A stretch of 64,000 nt of DNA from Deltaproteobacteria bacterium CG11_big_fil_rev_8_21_14_0_20_47_16 (GTDB lineage Bacteria > UBA10199 > GCA-002796325 > 1-14-0-20-47-16). The position numbers and the translations under genes were made by a program. The notes beneath the pieces were generated by a model. It had not been told where the DNA came from and searched no databases. It saw nothing but the letters and a program-made list of their open reading frames with translations. The DNA lies in the NCBI GenBank assembly GCA_002796325.1, contig PCXA01000006.1, forward strand, positions 1 through 64,000. Direction: 5' to 3'. Each line of letters starts with the position of its first letter. Within the stretch, counting starts at the first letter, position 1. Shown here piece by piece: positions 1-7,754 of this stretch.

Positions 1-1736
1 GATGATGCATCATCATAGTGGCTAGCGCCGTGCGTTTCAGCAGCGCGCATCAAGCGATCGTATGTCACCATCAGATCATGCGCAAGCTGACGAACATTAC
101 TCTCTTGGCCAGTGTGCACTTCTGGACTACTTGAGTAGATTGGCTCCAAGGCAGAAACAGCTTGCTCTAACGTTGGCTTTTCACCACGTGCAACTGCATC
201 AAAGTAAATCTGTGGCCATCTCCCAAGGAAACCAAACACATCAACAACTGAACGACTGGTAACAATTGCTTCAGCATCTTCAAGAAGACGTCCTTCACGC
301 GTCATGACGTAAGGAATTGGTCCCTCGTTCTCCATGGTTGCCAGAGTATGCATTGCAGCTTGAAATCTTGAAACATCATCAAAAGAATGTTTCATTAGCT
401 CTGCTACAACTTCTGTTTTTAAGCCCATAGCCTTGAGGTATTGCTCTGATAAATGCTGCGAATAAAGAGCACCATGAAGCTGTGCAAAATCAAGATCTCC
501 AGCTGCATTGTAAAATTGTCGTTCTCCAGTAGTCATATTCAAGCGCAGTGATTCCCACATCATTTTCACAGCAACAGCACGCCACGTGTATTCTGAATGA
601 CCAAATGGGAAACTATACGACAGGACATACATCTGCCCCGTACGTGGATTCGACGAGGCTGTTTCCACATCAATGAGGCCGCCCCCAAGCTCCGCATTAC
701 CTGCACTTGGTGCAGATTGCATCCAACGCCAACCCCACGATTCTGCGGCCGTCAGTGCAAAACGATCCACAATTTCAGCAAATGTGGCGCGCAAATCTGG
801 GACTTCACCATATTGAGGCACTGTACGATAGCGGAGCACACCCGTTGCATGTGCCGCCCGCAGGAATGGATCAATGGATGGCATCGTCCCTTTAAGACCA
901 TCCAGAGGTATTGGCTGAGACAGTATGCGCCATGGTACCGACGTCCAGTCATTAGGGTTGGCACTCTTCTGCGCACCCGCAATCTCTAAAACACGATCAT
1001 AAACACCCTGTTCGGTAAAGTGTGCGGGCCGGAGCATCTGCCCCCCACGAAGCAAAATGACCGCCTGTTCTTCATAAGGAATACGCGGTTCAAATTCACG
1101 ACCGAAAACTTCAGTACCAAAGAAGGCAACAGTAACTGGCGTTGAGTGTGTAAACAAGTGGTGAAACAGTTGGGGCCAAATGGACTCTGCAAGCGAACTA
1201 TGGGACGATATATACCCATCCGAATGGCCAGCCTGTGCTTCTGCTGGTTTACAAAGTGGTGTTTGACCAATTCCCTTAGCAAACAGCGTAGCCGTTGTCC
1301 CGTCTGGGGTAGCGCGCACAATATATCCTCCGCGACCATCACCCAGGTTGCGTTCGCTTTGAACATACCGAGAAGCGCGCACGGTTACAGTTTCGGCACC
1401 TGGTGCAGCTTCAGCAACAGGGCGCAGTGCAAATCGGTCTGAAAGTGCCTTCAAGAACGCCGCATTGACAGGAAATGGCGCCTTTCCCAACAAATCACCT
1501 AAGCCATAGCGTCTCGCTGCATTGGGATCAACATAGTTGCATACAGCACGTGTGGGAGCAGCAGAAAATGGTTCTAACTGTCCATCAAGAACAGCTCTAA
1601 CACCTGGCAATTCGCTATCTGCCATTGCCTGATAAATTCCATTATTGTCCACACGCGGCAATGCTTCAAGTTCAAGCCGTGTTACAATTCGGGTTGCTCT
1701 TCCTTCACCGAGACTTTGTAATCGAGGAATGGCCAT
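1..1736 (-). CDS. Divergent SelO/YdiU-like protein, C-terminus beyond window
   Basis: The reading frame is open from an ATG at 1736 to the window edge, so at least 578 residues are encoded and the C-terminus is missing. SelO proteins are pseudokinase-fold enzymes that transfer AMP to hydroxyl side chains. Overall similarity looks low, but the SelO landmarks appear in order: a Lys in 'AKGIGQTP' (compare LKGAGRTP), a Glu in 'SSLAES' (compare SSIREF), an Arg in 'LLRGGQMLRPAHF' (compare RVAPSFIRFGHF), then Asn and Asp in 'GNAELGGGLID' (compare DNMSILGLTID). This assignment rests on motif order read by eye. The gene starts 11 bp after the POT transporter stop, so the two are probably co-transcribed from the promoter at 3340-3365. 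Confidence 0.6.
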   Translation of the reverse strand, partial: MAIPRLQSLGEGRATRIVTRLELEALPRVDNNGIYQAMADSELPGVRAVLDGQLEPFSAAPTRAVCNYVDPNAARRYGLGDLLGKAPFPVNAAFLKALSDRFALRPVAEAAPGAETVTVRASRYVQSERNLGDGRGGYIVRATPDGTTATLFAKGIGQTPLCKPAEAQAGHSDGYISSHSSLAESIWPQLFHHLFTHSTPVTVAFFGTEVFGREFEPRIPYEEQAVILLRGGQMLRPAHFTEQGVYDRVLEIAGAQKSANPNDWTSVPWRILSQPIPLDGLKGTMPSIDPFLRAAHATGVLRYRTVPQYGEVPDLRATFAEIVDRFALTAAESWGWRWMQSAPSAGNAELGGGLIDVETASSNPRTGQMYVLSYSFPFGHSEYTWRAVAVKMMWESLRLNMTTGERQFYNAAGDLDFAQLHGALYSQHLSEQYLKAMGLKTEVVAELMKHSFDDVSRFQAAMHTLATMENEGPIPYVMTREGRLLEDAEAIVTSRSVVDVFGFLGRWPQIYFDAVARGEKPTLEQAVSALEPIYSSSPEVHTGQESNVRQLAHDLMVTYDRLMRAAETHGASHYDDAS

Positions 1737-1747
1737 TCTCGCTTCTC

Positions 1748-3169
1748 CTATACTAAGTTATCTTCACCTTCATGCGTCTGCACATAGTTCTCTTCTTTGT
1801 AACGGCGTGAAATAAGTGCAAACAAAACAGTATTAATCATCATCAGACCTGCAAAGAACAAAAAGTAAGAGGGCCCTTCGAGAATTACGGAGCCGTCGTC
1901 TCTCTGGATGACAAAATTCACAACAGCCGCAAACAGGTTTCCAACTGACATGGAGAGCATCCACAAGCCCATGATGAAGGACTTCATACTATTGGGGGCT
2001 TGCGTGTATGAAAATTCCAAACCCGTTACTGACAGCATAATTTCACCAGATGTTAACAAAAGATATCCCACTAACTGCCAAGCCACATTCACTTGATCAC
2101 CACCGCGGATATGCGCCTCGATAATAGCAGCAACCACATATGAAAGTGCCGCCAAACACATACCAATTGCCATCTTTCTCATGGGCCTCAACTCATAAAC
2201 CTTGTTCACAGCAGGATAAATCACGCCCGTAAAGAGCGGAATCAACAGAAGAACCAAAATTGGATTGGCAGCTTTGATTTGTGCTGCAAGTATTTCGAAA
2301 TGCAACCAATCGTACTGGAACACCCAGAATCGCAGATCAATCACTCGATTCATTTGTTGCGCTTGTAAAACCCACGCAGAACCACCCTGATCAAATAACG
2401 CCCAGAAGATGGAAACAAACAGGTAAAGAACGCTCAAGCTAATAATTGCTTTCTTACCCTGAGGACTAAAAATATCTTTCTTGTATTGCGCCCAACCGAC
2501 CGGTGGCATGATGACACTCTTCTTTTTACCGATACGAAAGACGATTGTTGCCAACAACATCAAAATACCAGGAAAACCAAAAGCAACACTGGGACCATAA
2601 TTCTTGAGTAAAAGTGGCGTAATAATCACAGAAAGGAATGCACCAACGTTAATTGCAAGGTAGAAAATACCAAAAATCTTCTCAAGCATGTTTTCATTTT
2701 TTGCAGTAAACTGATCGCCCACGTTGGAAGATACAACTGGTTTAATACCACCTGCACCCATTGCAATTAGCGTGAGCCCAAGAGTTAACCCCATTCGCGT
2801 ATCATCCAACGCCAAACACAGGTGACCCAGACAATAGACAACCGAAAGCCACAAAATTGTTTTGTATTTACCCCAGAAAATATCTGCAACAAGGGATCCC
2901 AAAATTGGGAAGAAGTAGTTTGCAGAATTAAACATGTGATACCAACCACGGGCATCTGCAACTGACATTGTATCTAAAACATTGTCTTTATTCACAAGAT
3001 ACTGTGTCATGAAGATCACCAGGATGGCCTTCATGCCATAGTAGCTAAACCGTTCTGCCAGCTCATTACCCACAAGGTAAGGAATACTGCGCGGCATCTT
3101 CTGCGCTGAGTTATTCGCAACCGCGACTAACTCACCATCACAAACTGCTTCAGTGGATTGACTGCTCAT
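1748..3169 (-). CDS. POT/PTR-family proton-coupled oligopeptide transporter
   Basis: An inner-membrane MFS transporter of the POT family, which imports di- and tripeptides with protons. The family signature 'GNELAERFSYYG' lies near the N-terminus and is followed by about a dozen hydrophobic segments, giving 473 aa, normal for the family. I prefer the ATG at 3169, which has AAAGGGG a few bases upstream; an in-frame ATG at 3226 would add 19 residues. The gene is first in an operon with the SelO-like gene. It is transcribed away from the M20 dipeptidase at 3505, so peptide uptake and cleavage may be linked. The GCAAC-N16-CGATA element at 3340-3365 points into it. Confidence 0.9.
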   Translation of the reverse strand: MSSQSTEAVCDGELVAVANNSAQKMPRSIPYLVGNELAERFSYYGMKAILVIFMTQYLVNKDNVLDTMSVADARGWYHMFNSANYFFPILGSLVADIFWGKYKTILWLSVVYCLGHLCLALDDTRMGLTLGLTLIAMGAGGIKPVVSSNVGDQFTAKNENMLEKIFGIFYLAINVGAFLSVIITPLLLKNYGPSVAFGFPGILMLLATIVFRIGKKKSVIMPPVGWAQYKKDIFSPQGKKAIISLSVLYLFVSIFWALFDQGGSAWVLQAQQMNRVIDLRFWVFQYDWLHFEILAAQIKAANPILVLLLIPLFTGVIYPAVNKVYELRPMRKMAIGMCLAALSYVVAAIIEAHIRGGDQVNVAWQLVGYLLLTSGEIMLSVTGLEFSYTQAPNSMKSFIMGLWMLSMSVGNLFAAVVNFVIQRDDGSVILEGPSYFLFFAGLMMINTVLFALISRRYKEENYVQTHEGEDNLV

Positions 3170-3339
3170 AACACCCCTTTTATTTAGATCATGCGTGAAG
3201 CCAACTATTTCGTTGGACTTCCCCATCTATATTAAGAGCCTCGTAATCACCAAAAGAAAAATGGCTCAAAATAACTTTTTTAAGGGTCCGCTTTTCGCAC
3301 GCCAACACTACTCGGACACCAATGGTGTTCACTATTAGT

Positions 3340-3365
3340 TATCGGTTAATTTTCAAAAAAGTTGC
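3340..3365 (-). promoter_or_regulatory. ECF-type promoter copy 1 (POT/SelO-like operon)
   Basis: On the minus strand GCAACTTTTTT is followed after 10 bases by CCGATA, a perfect GCAAC-N16-CGATA element ending about 170 bp upstream of the preferred POT start. 'GCAACTT' resembles an ECF sigma -35 box and 'CGATA' its -10 box; promoter function is inferred. Confidence 0.7.
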
Positions 3366-3504
3366 GCCAAAATAAAAATCTATTTAAAAAGGGATAGATA
3401 GATAAGTTCTTAGACCAGGCTAACTTGTCACACAAAGTTCACATTTCAATTTATACCATAAATCATTGAAATGAGTGACTCGCACTGATAGCAGGGAAAA
3501 CCCT

Positions 3505-4905
3505 ATGAAAAACAATCCTTACGCTCCATTTGTTGAAGTATTTTGGGAACATCAAATCCTTCCGACATTCCATGATTTTTTGCGTATACCTAACGTATCC
3601 CCCGCTTTCGACCCCAATTGGATCAAAAATGGTCATATGGAGAAGGCAATCCAACTTATATCAAAATGGATTCAAGCACAGGATCTTCCAGGTGCAACAT
3701 TGCACATAGAACGACTACCCCAACGTACCCCACTACTCATTGTCGACATCCCAGGCACAATAAAGAAAAATGTCCTGATCTATGGACACCTTGATAAACA
3801 ACCTGAGGCAAGTGGCTGGCTCCCAGGCCTTGGGCCATGGGCACCCGTCGTCAAAGATAACAAGCTATACGCACGCGGTACAGTCGATGACGGCTATGCC
3901 GTTTTTGCTGCAGTGGGGGCCATCAAGGCTGCCCTCGAGCAAAAGCTACCGCTACCCCACATTGTTCTATTAATTGAATGTGCAGAAGAAACAGGATCCG
4001 AAGACCTTGAAGCATATTGTGATCATTGCAGCGCACTAATTGGTTCACCTGATTTGATTGTGTGCCTCGATGCAGGGGGTGCCAACTACGACCAACTATG
4101 GATTTCCACTTCTCAGCGTGGCGTTGTGACGGGCACATTGAAGGTACAAGTTTTGGAAACAGGTGCCCATTCCGGTGGCGCCAGTGGCGTTGTTCCCTCC
4201 TCATTTCGTATCTTGAGACAACTCCTGGATCGTATCGAAGACGCTAATACGGGCAACATCTCCATTGAAGCTTTACATGCACCGATTCCGCCACAGCGTC
4301 TTGCAGAGGCAAAGGACCTAGCCACGTTTTTGGGTAATACTGTGCATCGTGCATACACATTTCCTCAGGGAACACTCCCAATGAGCAATGACCCACTCGA
4401 ATTAATTCTCAATCGATCATGGCGCCCAACCTTATCCTATATTGGTCAGGACGGTATGCCACCAAGCCAAACGGGTGGCAATATGTTGCGGCCCTTCACT
4501 CAATTAAAATTAAGTTTTCGCCTACCACCCACAGTATCCGCAACACATGCCGCAAAGGCAATCCAGACAACGCTAACACAGGACCCACCTTATGGTGCAA
4601 AGGTCTCATTTGATATTGATGGTGCTGATAATGGCTGGGTTGTTCCAGAGTCTGGACCAAAATTAACCCAACTGGTAACAGAAGCCTGCCAAATGTCATA
4701 TGGCAAGCCTCCCATGTTTATGGGTCTTGGTGGATCGATTCCATTTTTAGCATCTTTTGGCCAAAAGTTTCCCAACGCAGAGTTTATTGTAACGGGTGCA
4801 TTAGGGCCCGGCAGTAACGCACATGGACCCAATGAATTTTTGGATATTCCGTTTACAAAGAGGTTAATCGCCAGCCTTGCCTACATTTTGGGGAGATGTG
4901 GTTGA
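3505..4905 (+). CDS. M20-family metallo-dipeptidase (carnosinase-like)
   Basis: A zinc aminoacylase/peptidase of the M20 family, probably cytosolic, which would hydrolyse imported dipeptides. Metal and catalytic motifs are visible in order: 'YGHLDKQPE' (His and Asp), 'RGTVDDG' (bridging Asp), 'ECAEETGSED' (catalytic Glu-Glu), 'CLDAGG' and a C-terminal 'HGPNE' His. The ATG at 3505 has AGGG upstream and gives 466 aa; an in-frame ATG at 3475 adds 10 residues. It is divergent from the POT transporter. Its last 42 bp overlap the 3' end of the convergent 943-aa gene. The exact substrate cannot be read from sequence. Confidence 0.9.
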   Translation: MKNNPYAPFVEVFWEHQILPTFHDFLRIPNVSPAFDPNWIKNGHMEKAIQLISKWIQAQDLPGATLHIERLPQRTPLLIVDIPGTIKKNVLIYGHLDKQPEASGWLPGLGPWAPVVKDNKLYARGTVDDGYAVFAAVGAIKAALEQKLPLPHIVLLIECAEETGSEDLEAYCDHCSALIGSPDLIVCLDAGGANYDQLWISTSQRGVVTGTLKVQVLETGAHSGGASGVVPSSFRILRQLLDRIEDANTGNISIEALHAPIPPQRLAEAKDLATFLGNTVHRAYTFPQGTLPMSNDPLELILNRSWRPTLSYIGQDGMPPSQTGGNMLRPFTQLKLSFRLPPTVSATHAAKAIQTTLTQDPPYGAKVSFDIDGADNGWVVPESGPKLTQLVTEACQMSYGKPPMFMGLGGSIPFLASFGQKFPNAEFIVTGALGPGSNAHGPNEFLDIPFTKRLIASLAYILGRCG

Positions 4906-7695
4906 TCCACTTGGAACAGACAATCCAAATGCTGAGAAAAGTTGTTCAGAATCCAAATTGGGTCGCTCTGTGTGTAACACAGCTTGAATTTCAGAACGCT
5001 GCCTCTGAATTTCCTCCATGAAGAAATCCCGTGCAACAGGATCACGCTGTACCAAATAGACAAAACCGGGGTCTGAAATAATACCTGCCAAGAGACGGCG
5101 GGCTGCTTGTGGATCTTGAGATAATTGCTTAATGTACATTTTGGTTACAAGACCCAAATCCTTTGCCGTGTAATACCCAGTAGGCAACAAATTACCCAAT
5201 CGCAGACTAAGAACAAACTCACGGCCTTCGGTATCAGTGATACTCGCCTCTTCCCGATGTAAATTGGCAAGCGCTTGTGCACGTTCTATTGGACGATTTT
5301 CATAGCTCAAATCCTCCTCAAGACTACGAACCCACATTCTGGGTGGTTCACCATGTGCAACATCGTTAATGGGCTCAAACAAACCAGCAAGGATTAACAA
5401 GCCCGGTAAGAAGGCCAAATAGTTATTAAATCGTTCAGGGCGCACCATGCCACGCACACCTGGTGTAAATAATAAATTCACAAAGCCACTCACGAAAACA
5501 CGACCACCTGATACAAGCCATGTTGATGGATCTGTATAACCAGTGAGCGCCTTAGTTGAAATTGTAATTGGCGCTGATAGAGGACCGCTAACCAACGTTG
5601 TTGCTGAAATGGCTGGGAGCCGACCATATCGCACCCCTTGCCTCACTGAACGACCCAAAAACTGCCACCAAGGAACAGGTGATCCCTCGACTTTAGGAAA
5701 ACGCAAATCATCAAGAGCCGTCATATCACCAGGTGGTACTTGAATAGCGATTGCTTCTTCAGGTAGATTTCTAACAACATTTTGTGGGGCACATCGAGGT
5801 GCAGGAACCACCAACTTGATTTTCCCCTCACGAATCAGCCTTGATAATGTACTACGACCATTCAGAGACATAACCAATCCCACACTATTTACAGGAAAGT
5901 TCACCATACTCGGATAATCGGTTGATGTTTCAACAGAATCTGGATCCACCAATGAGCCAAGAGAGTTGGCACCGCGCTCCCACTCACGACGTTCCATAGC
6001 CAAAGTCACCACTCCCATGTTCATGGACTCAATCACTGCACGAGACACTGGTACCAAAGGGGACTTGGGCTGAACCACGTAACGCTGTTGTCCAGCGATA
6101 GTTGCAATCGCGCCATAGACTGCATCATCGGGAGTATTGGGATCTGTCAGTTCAATTGTCAAATTCGTGGGCCACAAAGCACTATGCAATGCACTTCTCA
6201 CGGGTGCAGGCGTCAGATGTAATGGAGAAAAGAATATGGCACGTGGACGCACTCCACTGACAAAGGGGCGACGACTAATTGCACGAGCCAGTTGCGGCAT
6301 CAACGTTGCTGCAGGGCCTTGGAATTGAACTGTATATGTCCCCGAACCTGGCATTTCTCGACGTGAAGGGAGACCCTGATGTGATTTATGGTGCTTGAGC
6401 ACTCCAGAAGTAACCATCAGACCATTTTGCGGCAGTTCATTCAAATTAATATCTTGTTTTAGAATAAGAACACGGCCCGTTCCTTTGGCCTTTCTTTGCC
6501 AGTAAACACGATCTCTTATAGCCACACCATCCGCCCAAGCACGTGTGGCATCATTGTCTGCCAGACGACTTCCTGCAATTAGAACCGTAGCCCGATTGAC
6601 CTGAGTGAAATGAGCATCTGTAACATTGCGATTCCTAATGTTCTGAATGGTAGTTACTGTCACCACACCACCCTGATCACGAACCACACCACGCAGCGTC
6701 AAAAACTCCGTATAGGGGATTCCAGAAATTGTTGCAGTAACAGGCGTATTCGCTAATTGCTGAGTAGCAGCAGCAACATTTGCATCTTGTAGATGTGCAG
6801 CTTCAATTGAAAATTTAAATCGACCTCTACCTGTACGAAACAACTCTCTAACATTTTCTACAGTTGCTTCGAACAATCTATCACCAGATAGAATTGTCGG
6901 TTCATGTCGTGTACGATCACGCATAAAGACATGTTGGAAAACAAGTCCAGGTAGACGGAATGTCAGTCGGGATACCAACGACCACGCACCAAGGAACGCC
7001 CACATACCCATCACTAAAAAGTTGGCTGTCGATGCACCATAGTTGGAACGGAAACTGGAAAGCACAAACCCGTCACGCAAAAGGGCAGAAATTGTGTATG
7101 GTGCCGTGTAAATCCAGCCCACCATCAAAAGCGTGCCTGCAGCACCAGTCAAACCAACACTCTCCGCCAATGTGGTGACCCCACCCACAATGGGACGCTT
7201 CCGATAGTCTTGCATGATAACCATTGAAATGCCCGACAAAAGCAGTAACGCTGTAAGTGGTTTGAACCAGTCATACGCTGTGCCCGTCACGCGATCGACT
7301 TCTATTCCTGCAGCATTAAGTCCCTCTACAACACGATCCATAATGCGACCTGGGTGCTGAATTGGAGAAAAGAAACTATGATCTTCTGAGATGCCTTTGG
7401 TACGAAACACATGTGTACCTCTATTCACACCTCGCTTCATGGCTTGTTCAACGATATCGACAGGGACAACATTTGGATCAGTAAATATTTGTAGAGGGCT
7501 AGCAGACATTGAAGGATCAACAATGGAAGTTGTGGGCGCTTGTGCATCAGCAGAAGCTGGTACAATTGATGCACCAGTAAGCCCTGCCGTGCCAATGGCA
7601 ATACGAGCCGCCCACTCTCCCAATTGGTTTCGCGTTCTTAAACCAAGAGGTTCGGGCGTAACTCTGATCTTACCCATTTTACCCATTCCACCCAT
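4864..7695 (-). CDS. Large membrane protein of unknown family (943 aa)
   Basis: I do not recognise this family. The N-terminus is Gly/Met/Lys-rich, then has a small-residue hydrophobic stretch (about residues 30-50) that could be a signal or anchor. A cluster of about three hydrophobic segments follows (roughly residues 145-255), then a long soluble region with many Val/Thr-rich strands, and one more hydrophobic segment near residue 790 ('FLPGLLILAGLF'). The architecture suggests an envelope-anchored protein with a large extra-membrane domain. AAGGGA lies 7 bases before the ATG. Its own copy of the 26-bp promoter is at 7717-7742, only about 20 bp upstream. The 3' end overlaps the convergent M20 gene by 42 bp. 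Confidence 0.75.
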   Translation of the reverse strand: MGGMGKMGKIRVTPEPLGLRTRNQLGEWAARIAIGTAGLTGASIVPASADAQAPTTSIVDPSMSASPLQIFTDPNVVPVDIVEQAMKRGVNRGTHVFRTKGISEDHSFFSPIQHPGRIMDRVVEGLNAAGIEVDRVTGTAYDWFKPLTALLLLSGISMVIMQDYRKRPIVGGVTTLAESVGLTGAAGTLLMVGWIYTAPYTISALLRDGFVLSSFRSNYGASTANFLVMGMWAFLGAWSLVSRLTFRLPGLVFQHVFMRDRTRHEPTILSGDRLFEATVENVRELFRTGRGRFKFSIEAAHLQDANVAAATQQLANTPVTATISGIPYTEFLTLRGVVRDQGGVVTVTTIQNIRNRNVTDAHFTQVNRATVLIAGSRLADNDATRAWADGVAIRDRVYWQRKAKGTGRVLILKQDINLNELPQNGLMVTSGVLKHHKSHQGLPSRREMPGSGTYTVQFQGPAATLMPQLARAISRRPFVSGVRPRAIFFSPLHLTPAPVRSALHSALWPTNLTIELTDPNTPDDAVYGAIATIAGQQRYVVQPKSPLVPVSRAVIESMNMGVVTLAMERREWERGANSLGSLVDPDSVETSTDYPSMVNFPVNSVGLVMSLNGRSTLSRLIREGKIKLVVPAPRCAPQNVVRNLPEEAIAIQVPPGDMTALDDLRFPKVEGSPVPWWQFLGRSVRQGVRYGRLPAISATTLVSGPLSAPITISTKALTGYTDPSTWLVSGGRVFVSGFVNLLFTPGVRGMVRPERFNNYLAFLPGLLILAGLFEPINDVAHGEPPRMWVRSLEEDLSYENRPIERAQALANLHREEASITDTEGREFVLSLRLGNLLPTGYYTAKDLGLVTKMYIKQLSQDPQAARRLLAGIISDPGFVYLVQRDPVARDFFMEEIQRQRSEIQAVLHTERPNLDSEQLFSAFGLSVPSGSTTSPQNVGKAGD

Positions 7696-7716
7696 TCAAC
7701 AGTCCCTTCAATTATA

Positions 7717-7742
7717 TATCGGCACATCACAACAAAAGTTGC
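7717..7742 (-). promoter_or_regulatory. ECF-type promoter copy 2 (943-aa gene)
   Basis: The minus strand reads GCAACTTTTG, then CCGATA with exactly the same overall 26-bp length as the other copies. The expected start site near 7710 leaves a leader of about 15 nt that contains the AAGGGA ribosome-binding site of the gene starting at 7695. Confidence 0.7.
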
Positions 7743-7754
7743 TTAACGACGATG

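Noticed and set aside
597-989. 130-codon open frame on the plus strand
   Set aside because: Lies antisense inside the SelO-like gene, which has far better coding character.
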